NCBI GenBank assembly: GCA_030267565.1
Contig: BRXU01000040.1
Coordinates: 558,001-622,000 of the forward strand
DNA length: 64,000 bases
Direction of reading: 5' to 3'
Source of the DNA: Pleodorina starrii
Lineage: Eukaryota > Chlorophyta > Chlorophyceae > Chlamydomonadales > Volvocaceae
Shown here: one piece after another, positions 23,051-36,385 of the stretch
Numbering within the stretch: position 1 is the stretch's first letter
Layout: each line of letters opens with the position of its first letter
Translations under genes and position numbers: made by a program
The notes under the pieces: model-generated
Told to the model about the DNA's origin: nothing
The model's database searches: none
What the model saw: the letters and a program-made list of their open reading frames with translations, nothing else

Positions 23051-23617
23051 CTACACGGCGATGCGCTCGCGCCGAAAGCAAAACATGTCATAAACAACCT
23101 TTGCAAGACCGCGCTGATCGTCTATTTGCATGACATCGCAAACACTCGCTCCATCCGGTACACCCAAGTCCCAAAGCTTCTGCCGCGCTGACACGAGAGC
23201 AGAACACTCCAACAGAAAGTGCTTCTCGTCCTCGACGGCACCATTAATGCGACACGCCTTGCACACACGCAGCTCCCTGGCTCGATTACTCTCGCTATTA
23301 ACCGCCAGGTCTGATACGCATAACCGGAAACGGAGAAGGGCACGGTGGTGCGCCGGGGGAATGTAACCCTCAAACTGCTTCGGCTGCCCCATCCAGTGCT
23401 TGTGACGGCACATTTTCACGCCTGGCTTCCTGCCATCCGTAACGAAAGAGCACGGGTCGACGGCCAACCTGTCACTGGCCCAATCATCGTTAATGCGCCC
23501 CCTGAGAGTGTCCAACAGCGCCTCAACGTCGAGCTTGCACGCAGAGTACCGTCTAACCCTGGCGTCGATGGTACCCGCCGTCGCATCGCTTGCTACAAGT
23601 TGCCGACGAGGGTGCAC
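23051..23617 (-). pseudogene. C-terminal relic of a non-LTR retrotransposon ORF2
   Basis: This 188-residue minus-strand frame ends in a zf-RVT-like zinc motif: CKACRINGAVEDEKHFLLEC, spaced C-x2-C-x10-H-x4-C. It is preceded by a basic Leu/Arg segment (ALLRFRLCVSDLAV) and followed by an Arg/Trp-containing helix. Such tails follow the reverse transcriptase of many LINEs. No endonuclease or reverse transcriptase motif lies upstream (above 23617), so this is a 5'-truncated copy. It differs in motif and sequence from the LINE in the array at 25-48 kb and belongs to another family. Confidence 0.65.
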
Positions 23618-25052
23618 ATGCTTCGCTGCCGAGGTATTCGCCGTAGAGGAGGCTTGACAAATTTAACATTAGGACAGGGATTGTAGCAGTCCCCTAGGTT
23701 GCCGACTTGACTTGTATGTTGGGCGGCCCGCAGCAGAAGACCGCCGCATCGTGCGTGCATTTGCGGCTTGGCGTCCAACATGTATTCGCAATGCAAACAT
23801 AGTTGGTTGCCGAAACGAAGATTCATTTCACGCCGTCATGTCAGAATTTCACTTTGAGGATGCTCCGTAAGTTCCGCTACGCTACGCTCGCACATAAATG
23901 ATATTTATGATATATCTATATAGCGTAGCATAGCGTAGCGCGACTCTAATCGCACACGTTGAAATTGCGACTTGCGACTTGCGACGCACGAAAATGCGTT
24001 CAGCGACTGGCTTTGACAAGCCTAACGCTATGATATCGCGCATATAATTGATATGTATGATAAATCTATATGCGAGCATCACATTTCGCGACGCAAAATA
24101 ATTTTACGCACTTTACGCGTCGGGGTTTCGGAGTCGAGCAACTCTACTTCACGATAGCAATACGATTCACATCGCGCCGCCATGTCACAATTCCATATTA
24201 AAAATTGCACAGGGATTGCGATGATTTCTTCGCGCGGAGACGATGATGCGACTTCGGCCGCGATCAGCTGTTACTATTACAAACTTTAACTTGAATGAAT
24301 ACATGGACGCACGCGTATGAGCAATACAGATTGCAATGCCATCGGAAATGCCGAAGCGAAAAGCGAAATTCCGGAAAATCCACCGGACATCAGACAACAA
24401 CATCGGACGGCATTTCAGTGAGGTAAGGCCTCCGCTTCTCTAGCTACGCTAGAAGCGCTACGGCGACAGAAGACATCAGACATCAGACACAGGCACGGAC
24501 ATGGGCAATTAAAAAAGTGAGGGCAAAAGGATAGGGGGCCGAAGGCCGTCGGGCATGTACGAAAGGATATGTGCTCGGAAAGGATCGCTGTGCGGAAGGG
24601 CTCGTTTTATGGGCAAACTGGAAGATGTGTTTGGTATGTCGCGCGTTCGGTTGTAAGTGTGAAGCTTCGCGAGCCCGCAACCGCGAGGCCATGCACTTAG
24701 CAGTCTGTGTGGTGTCGCGCACTCCTTGCAATAATATGCGAAGTTGAGCTGGCTTTGCATTTTGGTGATGTAGACATGATGGAGTTAATGAACTGTCAGG
24801 CAGGGAGGCGACATCGCGGTTCAAGTGGGGACAGCTGTGGGGCATGGATGGGGTGAGCTGGAGCTGGCTTATTGAATGCAATTGTACATCGTATATGTAC
24901 ATGTGTTTGGTAATGTTGGGCGGGGCTTTGTTGGTTGGTCTTCGCGCTGGGGCCCCGCCCAAAAAGATCCATGCATATACCTGACCTCCGGACTTTCCTA
25001 CGCAAAACCCGTCTTCTCCGCATCGCCCCTCTGCCTGATCTCACAGCAGCGT
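23618..25052. other. No gene recognised; AT-rich repeats
   Basis: At 23870-24080 two related AT-rich segments (with ATGATATTTATGATATATC and TTGATATGTATGATAAATC) are each flanked by GCGTAGC/GCGAGC words. From 24480 to 25052 is single-copy flank that ends in GCAGCGTG, the apparent left edge of the original (CA)n target of the LINE/SINE array. Confidence 0.4.
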
Positions 25053-25073
25053 GCACACACACACACACACACA

Positions 25074-25648
25074 CCGGCGGGTCTGGAGTTCGATCCCCAG
25101 AGTCGGCACTAACTTAACCGGAAGACGTGGGATCGTACCCCACCGCTGGTCCCCCGGGTGAAAGAGATCGGGGTGTCGAAGGCTGGAGACAATGGTGTCC
25201 TCTGGTGCGCGGGGCAGCTGGAGTGGGATGCCACCAAGAAGACTACAACGCTGCCGCAGAGCAGTGGTGGAGGAATGAGTCTGCATAGGGCCTGGACCAG
25301 ACTGCATAGCAGGTGGTGGTTGGATAACTAAGATCGGGCGGCGGCAGGCTTCCGAAGGATATAGGAGGTGGCAATGGCACCGGTGTGAGTGCCCTGGTAG
25401 ATTACGCAGCTGTAGAGCATGCGTTCGGTGGACTGAGGACAGTAGGCGCCTGGGGCTAGCTTAGCTGGCACATGGACAATCAGGTGGACGCTGTCCTGTG
25501 ACGATTACGGCGCAGCGGTTAGCACTTCCCGGTGCAGTGTGCGGACAAGGTGGTACGCCCCTCCTCAGCAGAGGAGTGCTTCGGCGGTCTCCCGTATGTG
25601 GGCGGGTTAGCGCCCCCGGCCAGTGTCGGCCCGGCAGATATGTAACAG

Positions 25649-25650
<2 letters not shown>
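25074..25650 (+). mobile_element. SINE copy 1 (5'-truncated)
   Basis: Begins at CCGGCGGGTCTGG, lacking the first ~35 bp of the tRNA-like head. Body and 3' hairpin tail are complete, and an (AC)n follows. Confidence 0.85.
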
Positions 25651-25695
<45 letters not shown>

Positions 25696-25801
25696 ATCGA
25701 CGCCATCAACCGCCTCACACACACACACACACACACAACCGCCTCACACACCGGGCGGGTTAGCGCCCCCGGCCAGTGTCGGCCCGGCAGATATGTAACA
25801 G

Positions 25802-25834
<33 letters not shown>

Positions 25835-25851
25835 ATCGACGCCATCAACCG

Positions 25852-25895
<44 letters not shown>

Positions 25896-25898
25896 CCG

Positions 25899-25936
<38 letters not shown>

Positions 25937-25968
25937 CCGCCTCACACACACACACACACACACAACCG

Positions 25969-26012
<44 letters not shown>
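25651..26012 (+). repeat. (AC)n mosaic with recurring short LINE and SINE fragments
   Basis: (AC)n tracts are interrupted by copies of a short LINE segment (ACCATCGACGCCATCAACCG plus CCTC) near 25692 and 25832. Shorter pieces (AACCGCCTC) occur near 25739, 25894, 25935 and 25963, and a SINE tail fragment lies at about 25751-25803. The LINE segment equals the first bases of the truncated LINE that follows. Slippage, unequal exchange or template switching within AC tracts would explain the pattern. Confidence 0.85.
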
Positions 26013-28639
<2,627 letters not shown>

Positions 28640-28787
28640 ACTTACTTACTTACTTACTTAACCTCGCACCAACACCAGACCAAATGTCCATCTGTCCAGT
28701 TGACAAAATTCCTGACCTTTCTTCTCAACGTTATTTCTTTTTGTAATTTATTTGCTTGTAATATCCTAGCTCTTCTACGGCTCGAAA

Positions 28788-31058
28788 ATGAGCCGGTATC
28801 GGGGCTCGAGGAGAACCGTTGACGCGGTCCACGCGGCTACAGCCGCGACTAGCGCGAACCGCGGCGGTGAGGCTTCCAGCTCAACCGACCGCGGCTATGA
28901 AACCATAATTTTTGAAGCAGAATTCCCAGCTGGCAGCAACCAGCGGGACTGTGGCGTTTGGTTCCATTATGGAACCCCGGCCATGGCCCTACACCAACGG
29001 ATCGCCGCAGCGCAGCCTGGCGACGGAAAACGGGTCGCCATTACGAAGGTACTAACGTACCGGAGAAGAATGGACCCAGTCGACGCGGGCCCGGTCGCTG
29101 TGAAGGTTAAGGTGGCTGCCCCGACCGGCTCCCTGGCCTGCCTCGCGGCCTCATTGGCGCCCGACGGCACCCTGGACCTGGGCCAAATCCCGTTGGAGCC
29201 CGGCAGCCTCGAATCGGTCCCCATCAAAGTGCGCGCTCTGGAAGCCAATAAAGTGGCCTTCCAGCAATATTGGATCCACGGAATCCCGGACAGCATCCAG
29301 GACCCCGAGGGATGCAAAAAGGTGCTCATGGCCGCATACGGCCGGTCGGTGGACACGATCGTGTGGGCCCGACGCTGTGACCACACACATCGCGTGCTGG
29401 CTACCCTGAAAGCGTCTGCAGCACCCCTGCCGGACTCGCTGGACGTCCCCGCCCAGCCCGCACCCAGCCAGCAAGGGGCATACACCCTCAAGGCGGAGCA
29501 GCAGTGGTGGCAACGCTTGGACATCACAATTCCGCGCGCGCCACCGCCCAGCACACGCGTATTGGCTGCCGACAGACAGGCGCGCCAGTGGCACGCTGCC
29601 CAGGACCTGCACTGGGCGCATCACCTGGTCCGCTTGGAGGCCGAGGCGCGGGCACGTGCCCAACCCACCGGTCGGGCCACAGCACCGCAGGCGGAACACC
29701 CCGTGGACCCCCGGCCAGCGGCGGCAGCCCGAGCGACAGATACGACCGCGCCACAAAGGACGACCCCCGCAGCACCGGCAACCACACAGGTAGCCGGGAC
29801 CGCCCAACAACTGGGCGCGGATGACGCGGCGACCGCCCTGGCCCGGCGGACCGAGGAGATCCGGGAACAAAACGACCGGGAAACCCGGGCCCAGCAGGCA
29901 GCGCTGAAGGAGCAGCTGGGGCTCGAACGGCGGACAGCAGCCGCCGCGGAGCGCGCCGCCGCCGCGGAACGTGCCGCCGCCGCGGAGCGCGCCGCCGCCG
30001 CGGAACGTGCCGCCGCCGCGGAACGTGCCGCCGCCGCGGAGCGCGCCGCCGCCGCGGAGCGTGCCGCCGCCGCGGAGCGTGCCGCCGCCGCGGAGCGTGC
30101 CGCCGCCGCGGAGCGTGCCGCCGCCGCGGAGCGTGCCGCCGCCGCGGAGCGCGCCACCGCCGCGGAGCGCGCCGCCGCTGCGGACGCGACCGCTACGGCC
30201 GGCACACCCGAAGGCCCTGCCAACACGGCGGCCCTAGCACACGAGGCCGCAGTCCAGGCAGCCACCACGGCAGGCCCAGCCGACGCGCGGCAACACCAGC
30301 AGGAGGAGCAGGCTGCGGCGCCCGCCAATGCGGACTCGGCCGAGGAGCATGCTGCCATCGCAGCGGGACCAGCCGTCGGTCAGCCACAGCAGCCGCCTCA
30401 GCAGCGGCAGCCGCAGCAGCAGCAGTTGACGCCGGCGGCACCCCGGAGAACGCCACGGCAAACCCAGCGTACACCTGGGGCAGGAGGCAGCTGCCCTACG
30501 GGGCTCGCCGCCACTGAGACGCCGACGGCGATGACCCCTGCTGACCCCGGCGCCAGTGCGCAGAAAGAGCGGGGGCGGCAGCGCTCGCCGTGCGAGACGA
30601 GCCCAGAGGAGGCCTCAGCCAGGAAACGACCCAGCCAGGGCCGCTGCATCGCGGACCTGACGGACGCGGAGATCCTGGCCAGAGCTGATGCCCGCCAGGC
30701 AAAAGGTGGCGGCGGATGGACGCGCAAAGCGGGCGAATCGGACGCAGCAGTCGTGCTCCGGCTGCGGGGTCGGAGTGCCAGGGTGAGAGGCACAGTCGGA
30801 GACGCCATGCGCGAAAAGTCCGCCAGCACGCGCCGGAAGCCGGCAGTGGACAGAACCCCCGCCTCGGCCGCCCCCCAGGCGCACACATGCAGCCTTAGCC
30901 CCTTCCAGCGCAGCAGTGCCAGCACCCCCGTGGCCAGCCTGCGTGCATTCAGCCTGGAGCTACGGCTATCCCAGGCCAGCCAAGACGGCGCCCAGACTAA
31001 CGCAGACCAACCCCCCCAGGCCCCGGCGGCGGCAACGCCGCTGGCTCCACAGCAATGA
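28788..31058 (+). CDS. LINE ORF1 protein
   Basis: A 756-residue protein with an ATG at 28788 after a short AT-rich leader. ORF1 proteins of LINEs bind the element RNA and form the RNP. The N-terminal ~230 residues are compact and mixed in composition. A segment around FQQYWIHGIPDSIQDPEGC to DTIVWARRCDHTHRVLATLK has the strand/helix rhythm of an RRM-like fold (inferred). Residues about 385-465 are about 13 near-perfect hexapeptides AAAERA, encoded by an 18-bp repeat, probably a long Ala/Glu/Arg helix. The C-terminal third is Gln/Ala/Pro-rich, then basic. No CCHC knuckle is visible. The stop TGA overlaps the ORF2 start in ATGA, suggesting ORF2 is translated by termination-reinitiation. Confidence 0.8.
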   Translation: MSRYRGSRRTVDAVHAATAATSANRGGEASSSTDRGYETIIFEAEFPAGSNQRDCGVWFHYGTPAMALHQRIAAAQPGDGKRVAITKVLTYRRRMDPVDAGPVAVKVKVAAPTGSLACLAASLAPDGTLDLGQIPLEPGSLESVPIKVRALEANKVAFQQYWIHGIPDSIQDPEGCKKVLMAAYGRSVDTIVWARRCDHTHRVLATLKASAAPLPDSLDVPAQPAPSQQGAYTLKAEQQWWQRLDITIPRAPPPSTRVLAADRQARQWHAAQDLHWAHHLVRLEAEARARAQPTGRATAPQAEHPVDPRPAAAARATDTTAPQRTTPAAPATTQVAGTAQQLGADDAATALARRTEEIREQNDRETRAQQAALKEQLGLERRTAAAAERAAAAERAAAAERAAAAERAAAAERAAAAERAAAAERAAAAERAAAAERAAAAERAAAAERAAAAERATAAERAAAADATATAGTPEGPANTAALAHEAAVQAATTAGPADARQHQQEEQAAAPANADSAEEHAAIAAGPAVGQPQQPPQQRQPQQQQLTPAAPRRTPRQTQRTPGAGGSCPTGLAATETPTAMTPADPGASAQKERGRQRSPCETSPEEASARKRPSQGRCIADLTDAEILARADARQAKGGGGWTRKAGESDAAVVLRLRGRSARVRGTVGDAMREKSASTRRKPAVDRTPASAAPQAHTCSLSPFQRSSASTPVASLRAFSLELRLSQASQDGAQTNADQPPQAPAAATPLAPQQ
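29944..30180 (+). repeat. 18-bp in-frame repeat in LINE ORF1
   Basis: About 13 tandem copies of GCCGCCGCCGCGGAGCGT and close variants encode AAAERA. The variants are mostly synonymous (GAGCGC, GAACGT); one copy has a Thr. Confidence 0.9.
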
Positions 31059-34000
31059 GAGCAGCACGGGGTCAGGGAGGTCGGGCCCAAATAACCCGGC
31101 CACTGCGAGTGGCGTCCCATAACATGGGAGGCTTGCGTGTGTGGGAGGCGCGCGCCGCAGCGCGCTTCGAAGCGGCGATGCAGCTTTGGGCCCAGCTCCA
31201 GCTCGACGTGGTGTGTCTGCAGGAGACTCACCACACCGGGGACCCAGACCGGAGCGCACTGGAGGCGGCCCTAACGGCCGCCGCCGACCGGCTCCACCAG
31301 CCGGGCTGGACCATAGCAGCGCACTCGTACTCAAACAGCCAACACACCGCGGGCGTGGCGATCCTCGTCCGTGCAAACCTCCTTCCCCCCCGCGCCATCG
31401 AGGCCCTCCCCGCGCCCGCCGGCGTACCCGCGGGGTGGCTCACGGAGTGCAGATTCCAGTGGGGCGGACATCATGTGCGGGTCTGCAGCGTTTACTTCCC
31501 ACAGGCCGGGAGGGATGGCGCCGCGGGCCTGCGGCAACAGCTGTGTCAGGCAGGCCTGGCCCCCGCCGCCGCAGATGCGGCGGCAGATGGCTCGGTACTG
31601 CTGTGGTGCGGCGATTTCAACTTTGTGGAGAACCCGGCCCTGGACTGCCCCAGCCCGGACCTGCGCGCAGCAGACGCGGCCCCATCCATGCAGCTGCAGG
31701 AGGCGGCGGCGGCCGCAGGGATGGTGGACAGCTTTCGCACGCTGCACCCCCAGCGCCGTGAGTTCACGTACCTATACCGGGGACCGCGGCCTGGGGGCTC
31801 CCGCCTGGACCGCATCTACCTGCCTGAGGCGGCCTGCCCATACCTCGCGAAAGCGTACATCAACGTCACCTCGCCGTCTGACCATCGGCTCGCCATCGCC
31901 CACATCGCAGCCCGCCAACCGCCCCCCAACACCAATCTCCCGCGCCGCATCCGCCTCCACTGCCTAGCGCATGCGGACCTGAAACGCAGCCTGGGCGACT
32001 GGCTAGATGAGGAAGTGGGAGCGGCCCCCACCGGCGGTGAGCACCCGCAGCAGGCCGTGCTGGACTGGTGGCCGGCGTTCAAACGCCGGCTCACAGCCCA
32101 GGTGGCCCGGCTCAACCGAGAAGCACAAACGCGCCGCGTCCGGCCAGCCGCCAGCGTGCAACAGCTAGCGGCGGCAGCACAGGAAGCCGCCAGCGCCCTG
32201 GACGCCGACCCCTCCAACGAGGAACGGCTGGCGGCGGCAGTGGAGGCGCAGGTGGCAGTGCAGAAGGGCATGCGGGCCGCGGCCAACGAGGCGGCCCGGG
32301 ACGCCCGGCGGAACCGGATCAGTGAAGGCGAGCGCCCCTCCCGGGCCCTCACCGCCCTCATCCGGGAACAGAGCGATGGCGGCAACGGGGGCGGCCCCGG
32401 CCCCTCCATGCTGCGCGACCCCCGCACGGGCCAGCTGGTCAGCGACGCCAGGCGACTGCCGCAGATCATCGCCAACTTCTGGCAGGACGTCAGCGCCCTG
32501 CCATCGGAGGCCGAGCTGCCGGCATCGGTGAAGCAGCAGGCGCAGGCCCAGGTCCTGGAGGCCCTCCGAGACCACCCGCTGCGACTGCCGGCAGACCCGG
32601 AAGACCCAGTCGGCCGGGCCCAAGTGGGCAGCACCGAGGTGGCCGCGGCTCTCAAGGCCACGCCGCGCGGAAAAGCGCCGGGGTGGGATGGCCTGCCCGC
32701 GGAGCTCTACCGGGCCTTCCAGCGACAGTTCGCCCCCCTCCTGGCTGACCTATACACCGCCATCGGCACCACAGGCAACATGCCCGCGCGGTTCACCGAG
32801 GGCATCATCAAGGTGCTCTATAAAAAGGGCGACCCCACACAGCCAGGCAACTACCGCCCCATCACCCTGCTCAACACGGACTACCGCATCCTCGCCAAAG
32901 TCATGGCAAATAGGCTTGGCCCCGCCCTGAATGCCGCGATCTCTGCGGAGCAAACGGCTTTCCTCCCGGGGCGACACATTGGCGCCAGCATCTTCACCCT
33001 CCGCTACCTTCCCCACCTCCTCCGACGCCAGGGACGCAACGCGCTGGTCGCCTTCCTCGACTTTGCCAAAGCCTACGATACGGTCCACCGGGACTTTCTA
33101 GTGGCAGCGATGGCGGAGCTGGGCGCGTCCGAACAGCTCCGAAAGTGGGTACAGACGCTGCTGGCGGACACGCAGGCCCGGGCGCTGGTGGGAGGGAGGC
33201 AGTCAGAGCCGGTCAGCATGGCGGCGGGCGTCCGACAAGGCTGCCCGCTCGCCCCGCTGCTCTACCTCTTCGTCGCGCAAGCGCTGCTGTCATGGCTACA
33301 ACGCAAGGGACTGGGCATTCGCCTGGGCCCAGCAGATGCCGAGCTAACCACGGCGGTGCAGTTTGCAGACGACGGAGAGGTGTTCCTGGAGGGCGACCAC
33401 ACCGTCCAAGCCTTCCTCGACGCCACGGAGACGTTTGTGCAGGCCACCGGACAGCGGCTAAACCGTGACAAAGTGGAGCTCCTGAGAGTTGGCCACCTGC
33501 CGGCACAGCCGCAGCAGCCACCCCAGCAGCCCCCACCTCAGCAGCCGCCAGGCCCGCCGGAAGCCGGCGCCCAGCTCCCACCGCCCGCGCCGCCGCCACC
33601 AGCACCAGGCCCGCCGCAAGCGCCAGCACCAGCCCATGCGCCCGCAGTGCCAAACATCCAGGGCCTGCGCCTGGTGCCTGCCGCGACCGCGCTCGGAGCT
33701 GGCTTCTCAAATAACCCAACAGGCCAGCAATCCAACTGGCACCGCGCCGGGGAGGAGATCCGCAAGCGGATGCACCGCGTCACCAGACTTCGGCTGTCGG
33801 TGTTCGGCAGATGCAACCTCATATCGGCATACGCCTTACAGATCAGGACGTACCACTGGGAGCACGGCGGCCGAGGAGGGGGGGAAGAGGCCCGCCAGGT
33901 GGAGAGATGGGCAGCACAGGCAGGCGACCGCAGGGTCAGCCCCATGCAGCCATGTCAGCGCCTCACCGGCCTCCCAGGGCAGCTCATGTGGGGCGCGGCG

Positions 34001-35632
34001 CGAGACGGCGGATGCGGGCTGCTGCCGCTCACCCTGCACACCCGCGCACGGGAGGCGGTGAAGGCGGCCAAGCTCGCCCGGACCGCCAGCCAGCCAGCAG
34101 ACAACGCCCACTCGTCGGTACGAACGTTCGCCCAGCTGCTCCGTGGCTACCACCCGCTGCTGAGCCCCGGATCCGTGCTCACCACGGGTGTGGCGCAGGG
34201 AGGGATGCCCCACCCAGGAACAGACCCCCTGCCCGCAGACGTCACGACACTCCTCGTCGCCCTCAGCTACCTCCCCCCCGTGCAAGATGTTGACACGACG
34301 CCGCTGCCGGCCGCCGGGGACTGGTGCCTTAATATCCCGCTTTGGGGCAACCCCCTTTTGCCGAACGGTGCGCAACCGACCAGCGGGGCAGCGGAAGCGG
34401 GGGATGCAGCGGACGCGCAGGCGGCAGATCCAGACTTCGCGCCTGAGGAGGAGGACAGGGACATGGCTCCCAACCCGCTTCCTAGGCCAGGACTAGAGAG
34501 CCGCCACAGGCGTCTGGCGGCATGCAGGGCGTTGCGCACGGTGGGTGACCTAATGAGGGTGACGCAGGCCGCCGCATCCGCCCCGCGAGCAGCTGGCGAG
34601 TGGGAGGCCTGGGTAACAGCCAACCTTGACCCCAGCGACCTGACAGGCTTCAGGCGGACGACGACCATCGACGCCATCAACCGCCTCGCGGCGGATATTA
34701 GCCCGGAATGGCGTGCAGCAGCAGCGACGGTGCTGGCGCACCCGGAACGCGCGGCAGGGCTGGATACGGAGGAGACGATACGAGCTCGGTTCGTGAGGCG
34801 GGTGGGCTGGCGGTTTGGGGGGTCACTCAGCATCAAGCTGCGCGACCTCTCCGTCCGCCAAGCCACCCTACTGCAGATGCAGCCGGTAACGGAGCGCCGG
34901 GCCCGCCTGCACGCAGCCTACGAGCGGGAAGCCCGGGAGCAGCCCGCAGCGGCGGCAGCGGCAGCAGGAGCCCACCCGCCGGGACATCAGCCAGCCGCCG
35001 CCGAAGTGGCGCCAGCAGCAGGCGTACTGGCAATGCTCCGGCGAATGTGGCCCATCAAATGGGAGCGCGAACACTTTGAGACGCTCTGGCGGTTGGCACA
35101 GGACGGCGTGCCGCTTCCCGGCAACAGCCACATAAGGGGAGCGGCACCAGAACAATGCAAGTGCGGCGCGTACGGGGGAGCCGGCCCACGCGCATGCTCG
35201 CCGCGCGCACACCACTTCTGGGAGTGCCCGGTGGCGCAAACGGTGGTGCAGCAGATCGCCGCCCACGTGCCCGGGCCCATCACCCGGGCGAACGTGTGGC
35301 TGGCGGAGCCACCGCCAGGCGTGCAGCAGTGCGTGTGGGACGTGATCTGCCTGGCGGCGCTCACGGCCATGGAACGGGCGCGCGTGGGGCTGTGGGCAGT
35401 CAGGAACTCGCCCACCGCCCCGGATGCCCCAGACCCAGTCGAGGTGGCCAAGGCGCGCGCAGCGCTAGAATTTTGGCAGCGTGTGCGGGGGTTTGCGGAG
35501 CTAGACGTGCCAAGGCGGGGATGGGAGGGGGTAGGGCCTGACCACCCCATCCTGGCGGTGGTCAACGGCCACTTTCAGTGTGTGCAGCACGCAGGGATGG
35601 GTATGGAGGGAGGGGGAGGGGAAGTGGAGTGA
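31055..35632 (+). CDS. LINE ORF2: APE endonuclease, reverse transcriptase, zinc finger
   Basis: This 1525-residue polyprotein nicks target DNA and copies the element RNA onto it. Residues 1-280 are the APE endonuclease: ASHNMGG, CLQET, VYFP, WCGDFNFVEN, SRLDRIYLP and SDHRLAI are all present. The reverse transcriptase spans about 540-900: GKAPGWDGLPAELY, NYRPITLL, FLDFAKAYDTV, GVRQGCPLAPLL, the catalytic FADD at about 770-773, and GQRLNRDK. Between that last motif and the thumb motif there is an insertion of about 55 residues rich in Pro, Gln and Ala. Near 1367-1391 a zf-RVT-like zinc motif (CKC... HHFWECP) follows. The C-terminus has GWEGVGPDHPIL. No stop or frameshift interrupts the frame. 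Its ATG at 31055 overlaps the ORF1 stop. Confidence 0.93.
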   Translation: MRAARGQGGRAQITRPLRVASHNMGGLRVWEARAAARFEAAMQLWAQLQLDVVCLQETHHTGDPDRSALEAALTAAADRLHQPGWTIAAHSYSNSQHTAGVAILVRANLLPPRAIEALPAPAGVPAGWLTECRFQWGGHHVRVCSVYFPQAGRDGAAGLRQQLCQAGLAPAAADAAADGSVLLWCGDFNFVENPALDCPSPDLRAADAAPSMQLQEAAAAAGMVDSFRTLHPQRREFTYLYRGPRPGGSRLDRIYLPEAACPYLAKAYINVTSPSDHRLAIAHIAARQPPPNTNLPRRIRLHCLAHADLKRSLGDWLDEEVGAAPTGGEHPQQAVLDWWPAFKRRLTAQVARLNREAQTRRVRPAASVQQLAAAAQEAASALDADPSNEERLAAAVEAQVAVQKGMRAAANEAARDARRNRISEGERPSRALTALIREQSDGGNGGGPGPSMLRDPRTGQLVSDARRLPQIIANFWQDVSALPSEAELPASVKQQAQAQVLEALRDHPLRLPADPEDPVGRAQVGSTEVAAALKATPRGKAPGWDGLPAELYRAFQRQFAPLLADLYTAIGTTGNMPARFTEGIIKVLYKKGDPTQPGNYRPITLLNTDYRILAKVMANRLGPALNAAISAEQTAFLPGRHIGASIFTLRYLPHLLRRQGRNALVAFLDFAKAYDTVHRDFLVAAMAELGASEQLRKWVQTLLADTQARALVGGRQSEPVSMAAGVRQGCPLAPLLYLFVAQALLSWLQRKGLGIRLGPADAELTTAVQFADDGEVFLEGDHTVQAFLDATETFVQATGQRLNRDKVELLRVGHLPAQPQQPPQQPPPQQPPGPPEAGAQLPPPAPPPPAPGPPQAPAPAHAPAVPNIQGLRLVPAATALGAGFSNNPTGQQSNWHRAGEEIRKRMHRVTRLRLSVFGRCNLISAYALQIRTYHWEHGGRGGGEEARQVERWAAQAGDRRVSPMQPCQRLTGLPGQLMWGAARDGGCGLLPLTLHTRAREAVKAAKLARTASQPADNAHSSVRTFAQLLRGYHPLLSPGSVLTTGVAQGGMPHPGTDPLPADVTTLLVALSYLPPVQDVDTTPLPAAGDWCLNIPLWGNPLLPNGAQPTSGAAEAGDAADAQAADPDFAPEEEDRDMAPNPLPRPGLESRHRRLAACRALRTVGDLMRVTQAAASAPRAAGEWEAWVTANLDPSDLTGFRRTTTIDAINRLAADISPEWRAAAATVLAHPERAAGLDTEETIRARFVRRVGWRFGGSLSIKLRDLSVRQATLLQMQPVTERRARLHAAYEREAREQPAAAAAAAGAHPPGHQPAAAEVAPAAGVLAMLRRMWPIKWEREHFETLWRLAQDGVPLPGNSHIRGAAPEQCKCGAYGGAGPRACSPRAHHFWECPVAQTVVQQIAAHVPGPITRANVWLAEPPPGVQQCVWDVICLAALTAMERARVGLWAVRNSPTAPDAPDPVEVAKARAALEFWQRVRGFAELDVPRRGWEGVGPDHPILAVVNGHFQCVQHAGMGMEGGGGEVE

Positions 35633-36385
35633 GGGGATGAAGGGGCTTTAGGGGTGAGGGAGGGAACTTAGGGCGTCGAGGCAGGGAGGCGTGAGAGGAG
35701 GGGAGGAGGAGGGGGGGGTCCTTCGGGTCCGAGAGGACTTAGGGTGCAGAGACCGCCGCGGGCTGCCTTTTGTAGGCGAGGGAGGCTTTAGGGAGCGGGT
35801 TTAGCGAGAGTGAGGAGAGTTGGCGAGGTGCCGCCTAGTGCGAACTATAGCTCCGTCACCTAGCCCGCTGCCGCAAGGCCCGCTCCCGACCTCCTGCCGC
35901 GTCGAGGCCAAGCGGCGCTCTGGAGCTCGGCCTCTAGGGGCCACCCCCCGGCCTCTCCGGGGCCGTCGTAGTAGGAGTAGTAGCAGGGGTAGGGCGCGCG
36001 CTGTCTTGGGTTCTCCTTTGGTGCTGACCGCCCACGAGCCGGACCAAGCTCGGGGCAGGTTCTCAGCGCTTTGTTTTCGCGCCTAGAGGAGCACCGCCAG
36101 CCGGTAGCAGGCCGGCCGGGCGCCCCGGCGCTGCAAGGACTTCAGGGCGGGCAGGACAGCGCGGGCGCCGCGTAGTGCGCCGGCGCGACTGCTGTTTGTG
36201 CGGACGAAGGGCCCAGCTGCCGTATAAGGCAGGCTGTGAGCTCAAGCCTTTGGGGAGCCGCTGCGCCGTACACCCGTATATGGGGTGTATGACGCAGCCA
36301 GCTCTGCGTCGAGCAGGAGGGGGTAGCGGCCCCTCACGCCCTTCTCCCACCGCAAGGGGGAGAGTGCTTAGGCGGTCTTTCCGTC

